A stretch of DNA of 64,000 bases from an uncultured Eubacterium sp. (GTDB taxonomy: Bacteria > Bacillota > Clostridia > Lachnospirales > Lachnospiraceae). The notes under the pieces are model-generated. The model was not told where the DNA came from and ran no database searches. It saw nothing but the letters and a program-made list of their open reading frames with translations. A program made the translations under genes and the position numbers. Positions 1 through 9,368 of the stretch are shown here, piece by piece (position 1 is the stretch's first letter; each line of letters begins with the position of its first letter). The stretch spans positions 123,706-187,705 of the forward strand of contig CAJTMV010000004.1 in NCBI GenBank assembly GCA_910577225.1, given 5' to 3'.

Positions 1-333
1 TCACGGTAAAGAAGAAATAACGTAAATTCATACAGGAAACCAGATGTTACATTTGCGTATGTAAAAACATCAGGTTAAACAAAATTGTGATAGTATGTTT
101 TTGAAAGAGCAGCAGTTATACTGCTGCTCTTTTAATGCTATACGTATTTTCTTTAAAACTTACGTGCTGTATCAGATAAAATACAAAAAATCTGCATTTC
201 GAGGTTTTCTTTAAACACCTTCCTGCAGACAAATTTGGAACAGCGCGATTTTTAACGACAGGCAAACGCTGCCGGAAGGATTCGCCAGTTTTCTCTGATT
301 TTAAATTCCCGATCAATTTCTCACAAATTTTTC
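1..333. other. Intergenic stretch at left edge
   Basis: No supported gene lies here. The first 25 or so bases could be the last codons of an unseen rightward gene (frames ending in TAA are present), but this cannot be decided. The stretch holds one strong terminator hairpin at 104-132 and then AT-rich sequence up to the pheST promoter at 334. The small minus-strand reading frames across it have no ribosome binding site and resemble nothing. Confidence 0.5.
104..132. terminator. Rho-independent terminator
   Basis: Perfect 12-bp inverted repeat (AAAGAGCAGCAG, loop TTATA, CTGCTGCTCTTT) flanked by T-rich sequence on the right. It probably ends transcription of the gene left of the window. Confidence 0.8.
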
Positions 334-362
334 TTGCACTCAGCGATACTCTGCGCTATAAT
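334..362 (+). promoter_or_regulatory. SigmaA promoter of pheST leader
   Basis: TTGCAC at 334-339 and TATAAT at 357-362 with an ideal 17-bp spacer. Transcription would start near 369, immediately before the T-box leader. Confidence 0.8.
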
Positions 363-365
363 AGG

Positions 366-652
366 TGCAGTCTGAATATGTAAATGCGAAGAAGGTGGCA
401 TAACGCAGCTGAAGGCTGATACCGCTGACAGAGAGAAAAAGTGAGGCGCTGAGAGCTTTTTCCGGGACGGGCAGTTTTTGGATTTCACACTGGAGCAGTC
501 TGGATGAACCTGTAACGTCTGATACGTCAGACCGGTAGTTCGGAACGTTCATACACGTTACGTATGTCAAGTGCCTGATCTGGAGAAACGATCAGGAAAC
601 AGGGTGGTACCGCGGAATAACTTCGTCCCTTTTTAGGGATGGGGTTTTTTTA
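366..652 (+). promoter_or_regulatory. T-box riboswitch, phenylalanine-specific
   Basis: The leader carries the diagnostic T-box sequence AGGGTGGTACCGCGG at 601-615. A terminator hairpin follows (CGTCCCT at 624-630 pairing with AGGGATG at 635-641) with a T-run at 645-651. An AGAGA-type stretch near 430 marks the lower part of stem I. The likely specifier codon is TTC at 484-486, in the context GATTTCACACTGGAGC, which fits a tRNA-Phe sensor. Uncharged tRNA-Phe would stabilise the antiterminator and let pheST be transcribed. The T-box call is certain; the exact specifier position is inferred from the family pattern. Confidence 0.93.
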
Positions 653-682
653 TTTTATTTTTTCGATAAGGAGAATTCGCAT

Positions 683-1702
683 ATGAAGGAAAAACTGCAA
701 AAAATCAAAGAAGAGGCGATTCGTCAGATACAGGCTTCGGAGGGATTGTCCGGATTAAACGACGTTCGGGTAGCGTTTCTTGGCAAAAAGGGAGAACTGA
801 CCGCCGTCTTAAAGAGTATGAAAGACGTGCTGCCGCAGGATCGGCCGGCAGTCGGCCAGCTTGTCAATGAGACGAGAGCTGCGATCGAAGAAATGCTGGA
901 AGAGACGAAAAAAAAGCTGGAAGAGGCTGAATTAAATTTCCGCTTAAAACAGGAAGTGATCGATGTAACGCTCCCGGCAAAGAAAAACCGTATCGGGCAC
1001 CGGCATCCGAATACGATCGCACTGGAAGAAGTGGAACGTATTTTTGTAGGTATGGGCTACGAAGTCGTGGAAGGTCCGGAGATAGAGTATGATTACTATA
1101 ATTTTGAAGCGTTAAACATCCCTGCGGATCATCCGGCAAAGGATGAACAGGATACATTTTATATTAACAATCAGATCTTATTGCGTACACAGACTTCACC
1201 GGTTCAGGTACGTACCATGGAGAGCCGGCCGCTGCCGATTCGCATGATTGCTCCGGGCAGAGTATTTCGTTCCGACGAAGTCGATGCCACGCATTCCCCA
1301 TCGTTCCATCAGATTGAAGGAATGGTCATCGACAGGCACATTACGTTTGCAGATCTGAAAGGAACGCTCGCGGAGTTTGCAAAAGAATTGTTTGGAAAAG
1401 ATACGAAAGTAAAGTTCCGTCCGCATCATTTCCCATTTACCGAACCAAGCGCGGAAGTGGACGTCACCTGCTTTAAATGCGGGGGCAGCGGCTGTCGTTT
1501 TTGTAAAGGCAGCGGCTGGATTGAGATTTTGGGATGTGGGATGATTCATCCAAAAGTACTTAAAATGAGCGGTATCGACCCAGAGGAGTATTCCGGGTTT
1601 GCATTTGGCGTCGGTCTGGAACGAATTGCGCTGCTGAAATATGAAATTGACGACATGCGTCTTTTGTATGAAAATGACGACAGATTTTTGTCACAGTTTT
1701 AA
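683..1702 (+). CDS. pheS: Phenylalanine--tRNA ligase alpha subunit
   Basis: Catalytic chain of the (alpha-beta)2 synthetase that charges tRNA-Phe in the cytoplasm. At 339 residues it has the normal family length. An N-terminal coiled-coil arm (about residues 1-90) precedes the class II catalytic core. Motif 2 is seen around FRSDEVDATHSPSFHQ and motif 3 around GFAFGVGLERIALLKY. A four-cysteine cluster (CFKC...CRFC) after TEPSAEVDV is the form normal for Gram-positive PheS. The ATG is preceded by AAGGAG at 668-673. The gene follows the Phe T-box directly, so expression should respond to tRNA-Phe charging. pheT follows 41 bp downstream. Confidence 0.97.
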   Translation: MKEKLQKIKEEAIRQIQASEGLSGLNDVRVAFLGKKGELTAVLKSMKDVLPQDRPAVGQLVNETRAAIEEMLEETKKKLEEAELNFRLKQEVIDVTLPAKKNRIGHRHPNTIALEEVERIFVGMGYEVVEGPEIEYDYYNFEALNIPADHPAKDEQDTFYINNQILLRTQTSPVQVRTMESRPLPIRMIAPGRVFRSDEVDATHSPSFHQIEGMVIDRHITFADLKGTLAEFAKELFGKDTKVKFRPHHFPFTEPSAEVDVTCFKCGGSGCRFCKGSGWIEILGCGMIHPKVLKMSGIDPEEYSGFAFGVGLERIALLKYEIDDMRLLYENDDRFLSQF

Positions 1703-1743
1703 CAGATAGAAAGACAAAGTAAGAAAATATTGGAGGAAATGAC

Positions 1744-4164
1744 ATGAATACTTCTTTAAAGTGGATCAAAGATCTGGTGCCGGGACTGCAGGCGACACCG
1801 CAGGAATATGCGGACGCCATGACGCTGTCCGGTACGAAAGCAGAAGGATATGAAGCGTTTGACAAAGATCTTTGCAACATCGTGATCGGACAGATTCAAA
1901 AAATAGAAAAACATCCGGATGCAGATAAACTGGTCGTTTGTCAGGTAGACGTTGGACAGGAAGAGCCTGTGCAGATCGTAACCGGAGCGCCAAATGTCAA
2001 AGAGGGCCAGAAAGTTCCGGTTGTGCTGGATGGCGGCCGCGTGGCAGGCGGTCATGACGGTTCAAAGACCGAGGGCGGCATCAAAATAAAAAAAGGAAAA
2101 TTAAGAGGCGTCGTATCAAACGGGATGATGTGTTCCATCGAAGAGCTTGGTTCTTCCAAAGATATGTATCCCAACGCGCCTGAAGAAGGTATCTACATTT
2201 TTGACGACAGCGTAACCGTCGGCGCAGACGCGGTAAAACAGCTTGGACTGGACGACGTATCTGTCGAGTATGAAATTACGTCCAATCGTGTGGACTGTTT
2301 TAGCGTCCTTGGTATTGCAAGAGAAGCAGCGGCAACGTTTGATCTGCCTTTTCAGCCTCCGGTAGTGACACCGACCGGAAATGCAGAGGATGTGAACGAT
2401 TATATCAAAGTCCGCGTGGATGATCTGACACTTTGTCCGCGTTATACAGCCCGCGTCGTAAAAAATATCCGGATCGAACCGTCGCCGGAATGGATGCAGC
2501 GCAGGCTGATGGCACAGGGGATTCGCCCGATCAATAATATCGTCGATATTACAAACTATGTGATGGAAGAATACGGCCAGCCAATGCATGCCTATGATCT
2601 GGACACGATTGCAGGAAAACAGATTATCGTACGGCGGGCAGAGCAAAACGAGACATTTGTCACACTGGACGGACAGGAACGTGTACTGGACGATACGGTG
2701 CTGATGATCTGCGACGCGGACAAACCAGTCGGCATTGCCGGGATTATGGGCGGTGAAAATTCAATGATCACGGACAATGTCACGACTATGCTGTTTGAAG
2801 CCGCATGCTTTGACGGCACCAATATCCGCCGCTCGTCCAAAAAGATCGGTATGCGGACCGATGCGTCTGGCAAATTTGAAAAAGGACTGGATCCAAACAA
2901 TGCGATGGATGCTATGAACCGCGCCTGCCAGCTGATCGAACAGCTTGGCGCAGGGGAAGTAGTCGGAGGCGCCGTAGACGTTTATCCGGACAAAAAAGAA
3001 GGAAGACGGATTTTGTTTGAGCCTGACAAATATAACCGTCTGCTCGGCACCAGTCTTGCACCGGAGCAAATGCTTGCTTATTTTAAAAAGATCGATCTTG
3101 GCTATGATGCAAATACGAGCGAAGTACTGATTCCGTCCCGGAGACAGGATCTGGAATGCGGTGCGGATCTGGCAGAGGAGGTAGCGAGATTTTATGGTTA
3201 TGATAAAATCGAAACGACACTGCCGTCCGGTGAAGCAACTACCGGTAAGCTGTCGTTTAAGCTGCGTGTAGAGGCAGTGGCCAGAGATGTGGCGGAATAC
3301 TGCGGATTCAGCCAGGGTATGGTATATTCGTTCGAAAGTCCGAAAGTATTTGACAAGCTGCTGCTGCCAAAAGATTCGCCGCTTCGCCAGGCAGTCGTGA
3401 TCTCAAATCCGCTTGGCGAGGACTTTAGCATTATGCGTACGATTTCGCTGAACGGAATGCTTACGTCCTTAGCGACAAATTACAACAGAAGAAACAAAGA
3501 TGTGCGCCTGTACGAGCTTGGCAATATTTATCTGCCAAAAGAGCTGCCGCTTGCCGAGCTGCCGGACGAGCGGATGCAGTTTACGCTCGGCATGTACGGA
3601 GAAGGTGATTTCTTCACGATGAAAGGCGTTATCGAAGAATTTTTACAGCAGGCAGGTATGCATAAAAAGCCGGAATACGATCCGAACGCCGAAAAGCCGT
3701 TCCTGCATCCGGGCAGACAGGCAAACGTTTGCTATGACGGTCAGGTCATTGGCTATTTTGGCGAAGTGCATCCGACGGTAGCGGCCAATTACTCGATGAA
3801 AGAGCGGGTTTATGTAGCAGTGATCGATATGCCGTTCGTTGTAAAGATGGCGGATTTTGACCGCAAATATACCGGTATCGCAAAGTTTCCGGCAGTTACC
3901 AGAGATCTGAGTATGGTCTGCCCGAAGCAGATTTTAGCCGGCGATATTGAAAAAATCATTGAAAGCAACGGCGGAAGTTATCTGGAGAGCTATCGGCTGT
4001 TTGATATCTACGAAGGGAATCAGATTAAGCTGGGATATAAATCTTTGGCCTATTCGATTACTTTCCGCGCGTCAGACCGTACGCTGGACGACGAGGCAGT
4101 CAGCGAGCCAGTTCAAAAGATTATCAAAGCGCTCGAAGAAACAGGCGTCGAACTTCGAAAATAA
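1744..4164 (+). CDS. pheT: Phenylalanine--tRNA ligase beta subunit
   Basis: Beta chain of phenylalanyl-tRNA synthetase, 806 residues, typical length. Domains in order: an OB-fold tRNA-binding domain (about 40-150, around KIEKHPDADKLVVCQVDVG), the B3/B4 editing domain that removes mischarged tyrosine (about 200-380), the B5 domain (about 400-475), the catalytic-like core, and a C-terminal ferredoxin-fold anticodon-binding domain (about 710-806, including FPAVTRDLSMVC). The start has the ribosome site GGAGG about 8 bp upstream. It is cotranscribed with pheS under the T-box. No oddity seen. Confidence 0.97.
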   Translation: MNTSLKWIKDLVPGLQATPQEYADAMTLSGTKAEGYEAFDKDLCNIVIGQIQKIEKHPDADKLVVCQVDVGQEEPVQIVTGAPNVKEGQKVPVVLDGGRVAGGHDGSKTEGGIKIKKGKLRGVVSNGMMCSIEELGSSKDMYPNAPEEGIYIFDDSVTVGADAVKQLGLDDVSVEYEITSNRVDCFSVLGIAREAAATFDLPFQPPVVTPTGNAEDVNDYIKVRVDDLTLCPRYTARVVKNIRIEPSPEWMQRRLMAQGIRPINNIVDITNYVMEEYGQPMHAYDLDTIAGKQIIVRRAEQNETFVTLDGQERVLDDTVLMICDADKPVGIAGIMGGENSMITDNVTTMLFEAACFDGTNIRRSSKKIGMRTDASGKFEKGLDPNNAMDAMNRACQLIEQLGAGEVVGGAVDVYPDKKEGRRILFEPDKYNRLLGTSLAPEQMLAYFKKIDLGYDANTSEVLIPSRRQDLECGADLAEEVARFYGYDKIETTLPSGEATTGKLSFKLRVEAVARDVAEYCGFSQGMVYSFESPKVFDKLLLPKDSPLRQAVVISNPLGEDFSIMRTISLNGMLTSLATNYNRRNKDVRLYELGNIYLPKELPLAELPDERMQFTLGMYGEGDFFTMKGVIEEFLQQAGMHKKPEYDPNAEKPFLHPGRQANVCYDGQVIGYFGEVHPTVAANYSMKERVYVAVIDMPFVVKMADFDRKYTGIAKFPAVTRDLSMVCPKQILAGDIEKIIESNGGSYLESYRLFDIYEGNQIKLGYKSLAYSITFRASDRTLDDEAVSEPVQKIIKALEETGVELRK

Positions 4165-4185
4165 AATAAAGATGGATAGATCATT

Positions 4186-5211
4186 ATGGATGTAAAAGAT
4201 TTCTATTATGAACTTCCGAAAGAACTGATTGCACAGGATCCGCTGTCCGACCGTTCCAGCTCCAGACTTATGGTGCTTGGACGGGAGGACGGCTCCATAG
4301 AACATCATGTATTTCGGGAGATTACAAATTATCTGGATCCGGGAGACTGTCTGGTCATTAACAATACGAAAGTACTTCCGGCACGCTTATACGGCCAAAA
4401 AGAAGGCACGCAGGCCGGCATCGAGCTGCTGCTGTTAAGACGCTTACAGGGCGACTGCTGGGAAACGCTGGTAAAGCCGGGGAAAAAAGCAAAAACCGGA
4501 ACCAGAATACAGTTTGGCGAAGGCCTGTTAACCGCAGAAGTGATCGATATCGCAGAAGAAGGCAACCGGATCATTCAGTTTTCCTATCATGGGATTTTTG
4601 AAGAGATTCTGGATCAGCTTGGAGAAATGCCGCTGCCGCCTTATATCACGCATCGTCTGCAGGACAGGCAGCGTTATCAGACCGTCTATGCGACACAGGA
4701 AGGCTCCGCGGCAGCGCCGACTGCCGGACTGCATTTTACGCCGCAGCTGTTAGAGCAGATTCAGGACAAAGGCGTAGAGATCGCGCAGGTAACGCTTCAC
4801 GTGGGGCTTGGGACGTTTCGGCCGGTGAAAGTGGATCAGGTGTCCGATCATCATATGCATTCGGAATATTATGAGATTACACAGGAACAGGCCGATAAGA
4901 TCAACCGCGCAAAAGACAGCGGACACCGCGTCATAGCCGTAGGTACGACAAGTACCCGCACGCTCGAATCTGTGGCAGATGCGGACGGACATGTAAAAGC
5001 AGCCGGCGGCTGGACGCAGATTTTTATTTATCCAGGATACCAGTTTCGATGCATCGACGGACTGATTACAAACTTCCATCTGCCGGAATCTACGCTGATT
5101 ATGCTTGTCAGCGCGCTGGCAGGAAGAGAACATGTTCTGGAGGCATATAAACAGGCGGTTTTGGAAAAATATCGGTTTTTTAGTTTTGGAGACGCGATGT
5201 ACATCGGCTGA
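4186..5211 (+). CDS. queA: S-adenosylmethionine:tRNA ribosyltransferase-isomerase QueA
   Basis: Transfers and isomerises the ribosyl moiety of AdoMet onto 7-aminomethyl-7-deazaguanine in tRNA, giving epoxyqueuosine in the queuosine pathway. 341 residues is the full family length. The family signature is visible: the N-terminal [15 protein letters not shown], the central [26 protein letters not shown] and the C-terminal [18 protein letters not shown]. It lies 21 bp after pheT on the same strand and may be transcribed from the same T-box-controlled promoter. No other queuosine gene is in the window. Confidence 0.96.
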   Translation: MDVKDFYYELPKELIAQDPLSDRSSSRLMVLGREDGSIEHHVFREITNYLDPGDCLVINNTKVLPARLYGQKEGTQAGIELLLLRRLQGDCWETLVKPGKKAKTGTRIQFGEGLLTAEVIDIAEEGNRIIQFSYHGIFEEILDQLGEMPLPPYITHRLQDRQRYQTVYATQEGSAAAPTAGLHFTPQLLEQIQDKGVEIAQVTLHVGLGTFRPVKVDQVSDHHMHSEYYEITQEQADKINRAKDSGHRVIAVGTTSTRTLESVADADGHVKAAGGWTQIFIYPGYQFRCIDGLITNFHLPESTLIMLVSALAGREHVLEAYKQAVLEKYRFFSFGDAMYIG

Positions 5212-5297
5212 GCAAAAATCGGAACCTGACCTGTGCAAAATTGGACGAATACGATTTTCAGGATGGCATAGATTGTAATAATAAGGAAGAGATTGTC

Positions 5298-6572
5298 ATG
5301 GCATATATTAAAAGAGCTGCAGAAGATACGATTGAACGGGTCTCTAAAATGTTTCCCGTGCTGTTAGTGACGGGCCCCAGGCAGGTTGGAAAAACGACTC
5401 TGCTGCAACAAATGGCCAAAATACAGCAAAGCGCAGGAGTGGAGCGGAAATATGTAACTTTGGATGATCCCGATGTCAGATATTTGGCAAAGCGTGATCC
5501 GGCACTATTTTTACAGAGGTATTCTCCACCGGTTCTGATCGACGAAATTCAGTACGCAACGGAGCTGCTGCCTTACATCAAAATGAGTGCGGACCGAACA
5601 AAAATGAAAGGCGGCTTCTGGATTACCGGATCTCAGGTCTTTCGTTTGATGAAAAATGTAAGTGAAAGCCTTGCGGGGCGGGCTGGTATTGTGAATTTAT
5701 TAGGATTATCGGATGCGGAAATTTATCAGGAGCCAGGCGAACCGTATCAGACAGACGCGGCATACCTGATGAAACGCTTATCGGTAAGAACTCCTAAGAG
5801 TTTAAACGAAATTTACAGCCGAATTTTCAAAGGGTCTATGCCAGAGCTTTACGCAGATGAAACCGTAGATTGGGAGACCTGGTACCGCTCCTATGTAGAC
5901 ACGTATCTGCAGAGAGATATTCGCGATCTTGCACAGGTTGCAGATGAAATGCAGTTTTACAATTTTATGACGATTGTTGCCGCCCATACCTCCAAACCTG
6001 TCATATATGAAGAACTGGCAGGCGCTGCCGGTATTTCAGCGTCAACAGCGAAAAAATGGCTTTCCGTTTTGATATCGTCTCATGTGATCACCCTTGTACC
6101 GCCATACCACAACAATGCGCTAAAGCGCGTTGTTAAAATGCCGCTCCTGCACTTTTTAGATACCGGACTTGCAGCTTATCTGTTAAAATGGGGAAATTCC
6201 CAGGCACTGGAAAGAGGCGCCATGTCTGGGGCGTTCTTTGAAAGTTATGTGTTTTCAGAAATCTATAAGAGTTATCTGAACGCAGGGAAAGAACCTCCTA
6301 TTTATTATTATCGTGATAAAGACCGAAAAGAAATAGACCTGTTGATTTATCAAAACGGCGTGCTTTCTCCGATAGAGATCAAAAAAGCAGCGTCTCCGGG
6401 AAAAACAGCCATTAAGAATTTTAACGTATTAGAGCCTGTTACCCGCGAAGAATCGTTCGGAGGTTTGGAATCCCTGAAAGTAGAGATTGGAACAGGAAAT
6501 GTCATATGCATGGCGAGCGATTTGCTGCCTGTGGATGCAAAAAACTGGTATGTACCGGTCTGGTTAATCTAA
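5298..6572 (+). CDS. ATP-binding protein, AAA/DUF4143 family
   Basis: Predicted AAA-type ATPase of the large family with an N-terminal P-loop domain and a C-terminal DUF4143 nuclease-like domain. Seen in the sequence: Walker A GPRQVGKTTLL (about residues 25-35), Walker B VLIDEIQYA, sensor region FWITGSQVF, then a helical segment and a C-terminal block with KEIDLLIYQNGVLSPIEIK, which resembles a PD-(D/E)XK core. The ATG at 5298 is chosen because GGAAGAG lies just upstream; an in-frame ATG at 5241 has no ribosome site. About 424 residues, the usual size. Such proteins are common and patchily distributed in anaerobes; their role is not established. Confidence 0.85.
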   Translation: MAYIKRAAEDTIERVSKMFPVLLVTGPRQVGKTTLLQQMAKIQQSAGVERKYVTLDDPDVRYLAKRDPALFLQRYSPPVLIDEIQYATELLPYIKMSADRTKMKGGFWITGSQVFRLMKNVSESLAGRAGIVNLLGLSDAEIYQEPGEPYQTDAAYLMKRLSVRTPKSLNEIYSRIFKGSMPELYADETVDWETWYRSYVDTYLQRDIRDLAQVADEMQFYNFMTIVAAHTSKPVIYEELAGAAGISASTAKKWLSVLISSHVITLVPPYHNNALKRVVKMPLLHFLDTGLAAYLLKWGNSQALERGAMSGAFFESYVFSEIYKSYLNAGKEPPIYYYRDKDRKEIDLLIYQNGVLSPIEIKKAASPGKTAIKNFNVLEPVTREESFGGLESLKVEIGTGNVICMASDLLPVDAKNWYVPVWLI

Positions 6573-6617
6573 TGCTCTGGATACATGGAAACGCTGCAGA
6601 AAAAGGAGGAACCTGAA

Positions 6618-7235
6618 ATGAGCGCACTTATTTATTTCGCTTCAGATGCTCCGTTAAAAGAGTGGGAAAGTCCGCACAACCGGATGATGTCTGTAAACGA
6701 AGCGCTGGCAGCAGGCATCGAAATTCCAGATATTCTGGATCTGGATGCCGTCGATAAAGACGATCCGCATATGCTGCTCTGGTCGGACAGTTATGTAAAA
6801 AAGGAAGACACAGGCATATTGGAAGACAGCGGGTTTGACGACGATATTTCCATTCGCGCCATGGAAAAATCTGAGGATGTATTAACGGAAAAGAACTACT
6901 GCGCCTGTCTGGAATGGCCAGGCTTCACGAAAGGACGCGCACAGCGTCTGATTACTTATATCAGGGAACATTTAACATCCGCTCAGGAGATCGAATTGTG
7001 GCATATCTGGATGGGAAGCTCGTATCCGCCGCCGCAGATTCAAAAATCGTACATCCGGCTGGAAGAACTGCATACGGATGTTATCGAAAAGCTGTATCAC
7101 TGTGAAGCCGGACAGGGACAGCCGGTTGCCGGTTATGTAAAAATACAGCCAGATCAGGGGATTACAGAAGAGGAGCTGGAGCGCGAAATCCACTATTGTA
7201 TTGTGATTCAGAAAAGCCAGGCTGACAGATGCTGA
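6618..7235 (+). CDS. Hypothetical protein, about 205 residues
   Basis: Function not recognised. Acidic soluble protein with no signal peptide or membrane segment. It starts at the ATG behind a strong AAAAGGAGG site at 6600-6608; a start at 6585 would have no such site. It is rich in Trp and acidic residues and contains the stretch ELWHIWMGSSYPPP (about residues 135-148), which looks like a conserved core. It sits between the DUF4143 ATPase and the interrupted gene at 7276, all rightward and closely spaced, so the three may be cotranscribed. Confidence 0.7.
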   Translation: MSALIYFASDAPLKEWESPHNRMMSVNEALAAGIEIPDILDLDAVDKDDPHMLLWSDSYVKKEDTGILEDSGFDDDISIRAMEKSEDVLTEKNYCACLEWPGFTKGRAQRLITYIREHLTSAQEIELWHIWMGSSYPPPQIQKSYIRLEELHTDVIEKLYHCEAGQGQPVAGYVKIQPDQGITEEELEREIHYCIVIQKSQADRC

Positions 7236-7275
7236 ACAAATCTGACCGTTAGCAGGCGTATGGGAGGAAAATAAA

Positions 7276-7785
7276 ATGCCGCAGGGAATCCTGCTTCATC
7301 AGGGAGAGAACGGATATACGTATTTAAAAAAGATTTTTCAGTCCATGCACGATTTTCAGAAAGATTATAACTGGCTGATTACCGACTGTGAGGCATACCC
7401 TGAAAATCCCAAACACGCTGCCCGTTTGTACCAGTCCTGACACGGCGGTTATACATGGATGAGCGGAGGAGAACTGACCAGGCTCATATATGAAGACGAT
7501 TTTCAGTGGATATGGGCCGTGTTATCCGGCTTTGCTCCTACCTGTTCCATAGAAGACGTGCTTAAATATCCGCTGCCCTGCATTCGCAACGCTGACAACG
7601 ATTGGAACAAGGCATACGGTATACAGCATCCTCTGGCATCCGTGGAGCTGTCAGCCTGGGACAGCAGCTATACGATATTTTTTAGTCATAATAAATCTCT
7701 GATGCAGCGATTTCAACAGTCGTTTCCTTTGGGCGAAAATCTTACAAAGCAAACGGATTCCGGTGCTGGTTCCCATGGTATATAA
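7276..7785 (+). pseudogene. Hypothetical gene interrupted by in-frame TGA
   Basis: An ATG at 7276 follows a strong GGGAGGAAAATAAA ribosome site and opens a 54-codon frame that ends at TGA 7438-7440. The same frame then continues without a break for another 114 codons to the stop at 7783-7785. The two halves look like one protein of about 169 residues: aromatic-rich text runs through the TGA (LYQS-stop-HGGYTWMSGGEL), and TGA would be a single-base change from TGG (Trp). The downstream half has no ribosome site of its own except a weak one before ATG 7459. I cannot assign the family with confidence; the style resembles small Firmicutes DUF proteins such as DUF2691. Confidence 0.65.
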
Positions 7786-7834
7786 AAAAACAAAACAAAT
7801 CTGTAACAATCGGTCAGATTTGTTTTGTTTTTTA
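7784..7834. terminator. Bidirectional terminator between convergent genes
   Basis: Inverted repeat AAAACAAATCTG / CAGATTTGTTTT with an A-run on the left and a T-run on the right, so it can work on both strands. It separates the rightward hypothetical cluster from the leftward malQ operon. Confidence 0.85.
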
Positions 7835-7845
7835 TATGCGGATGT

Positions 7846-9351
7846 TTAATCTGTCCAGTTCATACGTCCGTATCGTTTGGTAACAGATACAATCTCTTCC
7901 AAAAGCGCGTCTGAAAGGTCTTTTTTTGTCATCCGCCATCTCCAGTTCGTACCTACCGTAGAAGGCTTATTGGTGCGGCAGTCGTTGTCCAGACCCATAT
8001 AATCCTGCATCGGAATGATACACATCTTTGCGCTGCTGCGCATTACGAGCGAGATAAACGACCGATAGAGCAGCTTCTGCGGCGTATGCTGGTCACAAAG
8101 ATAATCTCTTGCAAGCTGACGTTCTTCTTTTTTGATAGAAGTAAACCAGCCGGCAATTGTCTCATTGTCATGCGTACCGGTGTATGCGACGCAGTTTTCG
8201 ATGTAATTATGCGGCAGGTAGTCGTTGGCGGAGCCGGAATCCCTGGAATCAAACGCAAACTCCAGTACCTTCATGCCCGGGAAACCGCTGTCAGATACGA
8301 GCTGACGCACGGAATCTGTTACATAGCCAAGGTCTTCCGCAATAACGTCATGTTTACCCAGATGGCGCTCCATACAGCGAAACAGCTCGATGCCCGGACC
8401 TTTTTCCCAATGTCCGTTGACCGCGGATGCTTCGCCGAACGGAATGGAATAATACTCGTCAAAACCGCGAAAATGATCGATCCGCAGGACATCATACATT
8501 TGAAAGCAAAAGTACAGGCGGGACATCCACCATGCGTAGTCCGTACTGCGGTGATAATCCCAGCGATAGAGCGGATTCCCCCAGAGCTGTCCGTCCGCAG
8601 AAAAGCCGTCCGGCGGACAGCCTGCAACCGCATATGGTACGTTGTTCTCATCCAGCTGGAACAGCTCCGGATGCGCCCAGGCATCTGCGCTGTCCATTGC
8701 AACGTAAATCGGAATATCGCCGATAATACGAATGCCTGCTTCATTGACATATGCTTTTAACGCCTTCCACTGTTTAAAAAACTGAAACTGCATATATTGC
8801 TGAAATTCAATTTCAAAATACAGCTCCTTGCGGTAGTAATCCATCGAATAACCATAACGCAGACGGATGTCTTGTGGCCATTCGTTCCATGGCACGCCGT
8901 CGAAACGGTCTTTTAATGCCATAAACAAGGCATAGTCGGACAGCCACCAGTTGTTTTCAGACACAAACCGCTGGTAATCCGGATTTTCGGATATGTTGCT
9001 GCGTTCGTAGGCTTTGTGCAGCAAAGGGTAGCGGCTTTGATACATTTTTTCATAATCGATGTCATCTGGCCGTGTTCCAAAATCGGCCTCGTCGCATTCT
9101 TCCTTCGTCAGAACTTCTTCTTCGATCAGCGTTTCCAGACTGATAAAGTAAGGATTTCCGGCAAATGTGGAAAAGGACTGATAAGGGGAGTCGCCATAAC
9201 TGGTCGGGCCAAGCGGCAGAATCTGCCAGTAAGTCTGACCAGCTTTTTTCAGCCAGTCAGCAAAATCATAGGCGCTTTTGGAAAAACAGCCGATGCCGTA
9301 TTTTGACGGCAGACTTGTAATCGGGAGTAAAATTCCCGCTGCTCGATTCAT
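7846..9351 (-). CDS. malQ: 4-alpha-glucanotransferase (amylomaltase)
   Basis: GH77 enzyme that transfers maltosyl or glucan chains between maltodextrins and releases glucose. 501 residues, normal length. Seen: the N-terminal AGILLPITSLPSKYGIGCFS, the block GDIPIYVAMDSADAWAHPELF, the catalytic-site region VLRIDHFRGFDEYY (nucleophile Asp), the acid/base region VIAEDLGYVT and the third acid in YTGTHDNETIAGWF. The ribosome site AAAGGAGG precedes the ATG at 9351. It is the last gene of a leftward set with an EEP-family protein and a glucose/maltose-type PTS permease, suggesting a maltose or maltodextrin unit. Confidence 0.96.
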   Translation of the reverse strand: MNRAAGILLPITSLPSKYGIGCFSKSAYDFADWLKKAGQTYWQILPLGPTSYGDSPYQSFSTFAGNPYFISLETLIEEEVLTKEECDEADFGTRPDDIDYEKMYQSRYPLLHKAYERSNISENPDYQRFVSENNWWLSDYALFMALKDRFDGVPWNEWPQDIRLRYGYSMDYYRKELYFEIEFQQYMQFQFFKQWKALKAYVNEAGIRIIGDIPIYVAMDSADAWAHPELFQLDENNVPYAVAGCPPDGFSADGQLWGNPLYRWDYHRSTDYAWWMSRLYFCFQMYDVLRIDHFRGFDEYYSIPFGEASAVNGHWEKGPGIELFRCMERHLGKHDVIAEDLGYVTDSVRQLVSDSGFPGMKVLEFAFDSRDSGSANDYLPHNYIENCVAYTGTHDNETIAGWFTSIKKEERQLARDYLCDQHTPQKLLYRSFISLVMRSSAKMCIIPMQDYMGLDNDCRTNKPSTVGTNWRWRMTKKDLSDALLEEIVSVTKRYGRMNWTD

Positions 9352-9368
9352 AGATAAGTCCTCCTTTA

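Noticed and set aside
7438..7440. TGA read as selenocysteine
   Set aside because: No Sec-type redox motif (such as UxxC) surrounds it and no SECIS-like hairpin is evident; a Trp-to-stop change explains it better.
8086..8760. Long plus-strand frame (224 codons) opposite malQ
   Set aside because: It is a shadow of malQ with no ribosome site and no protein-like composition.
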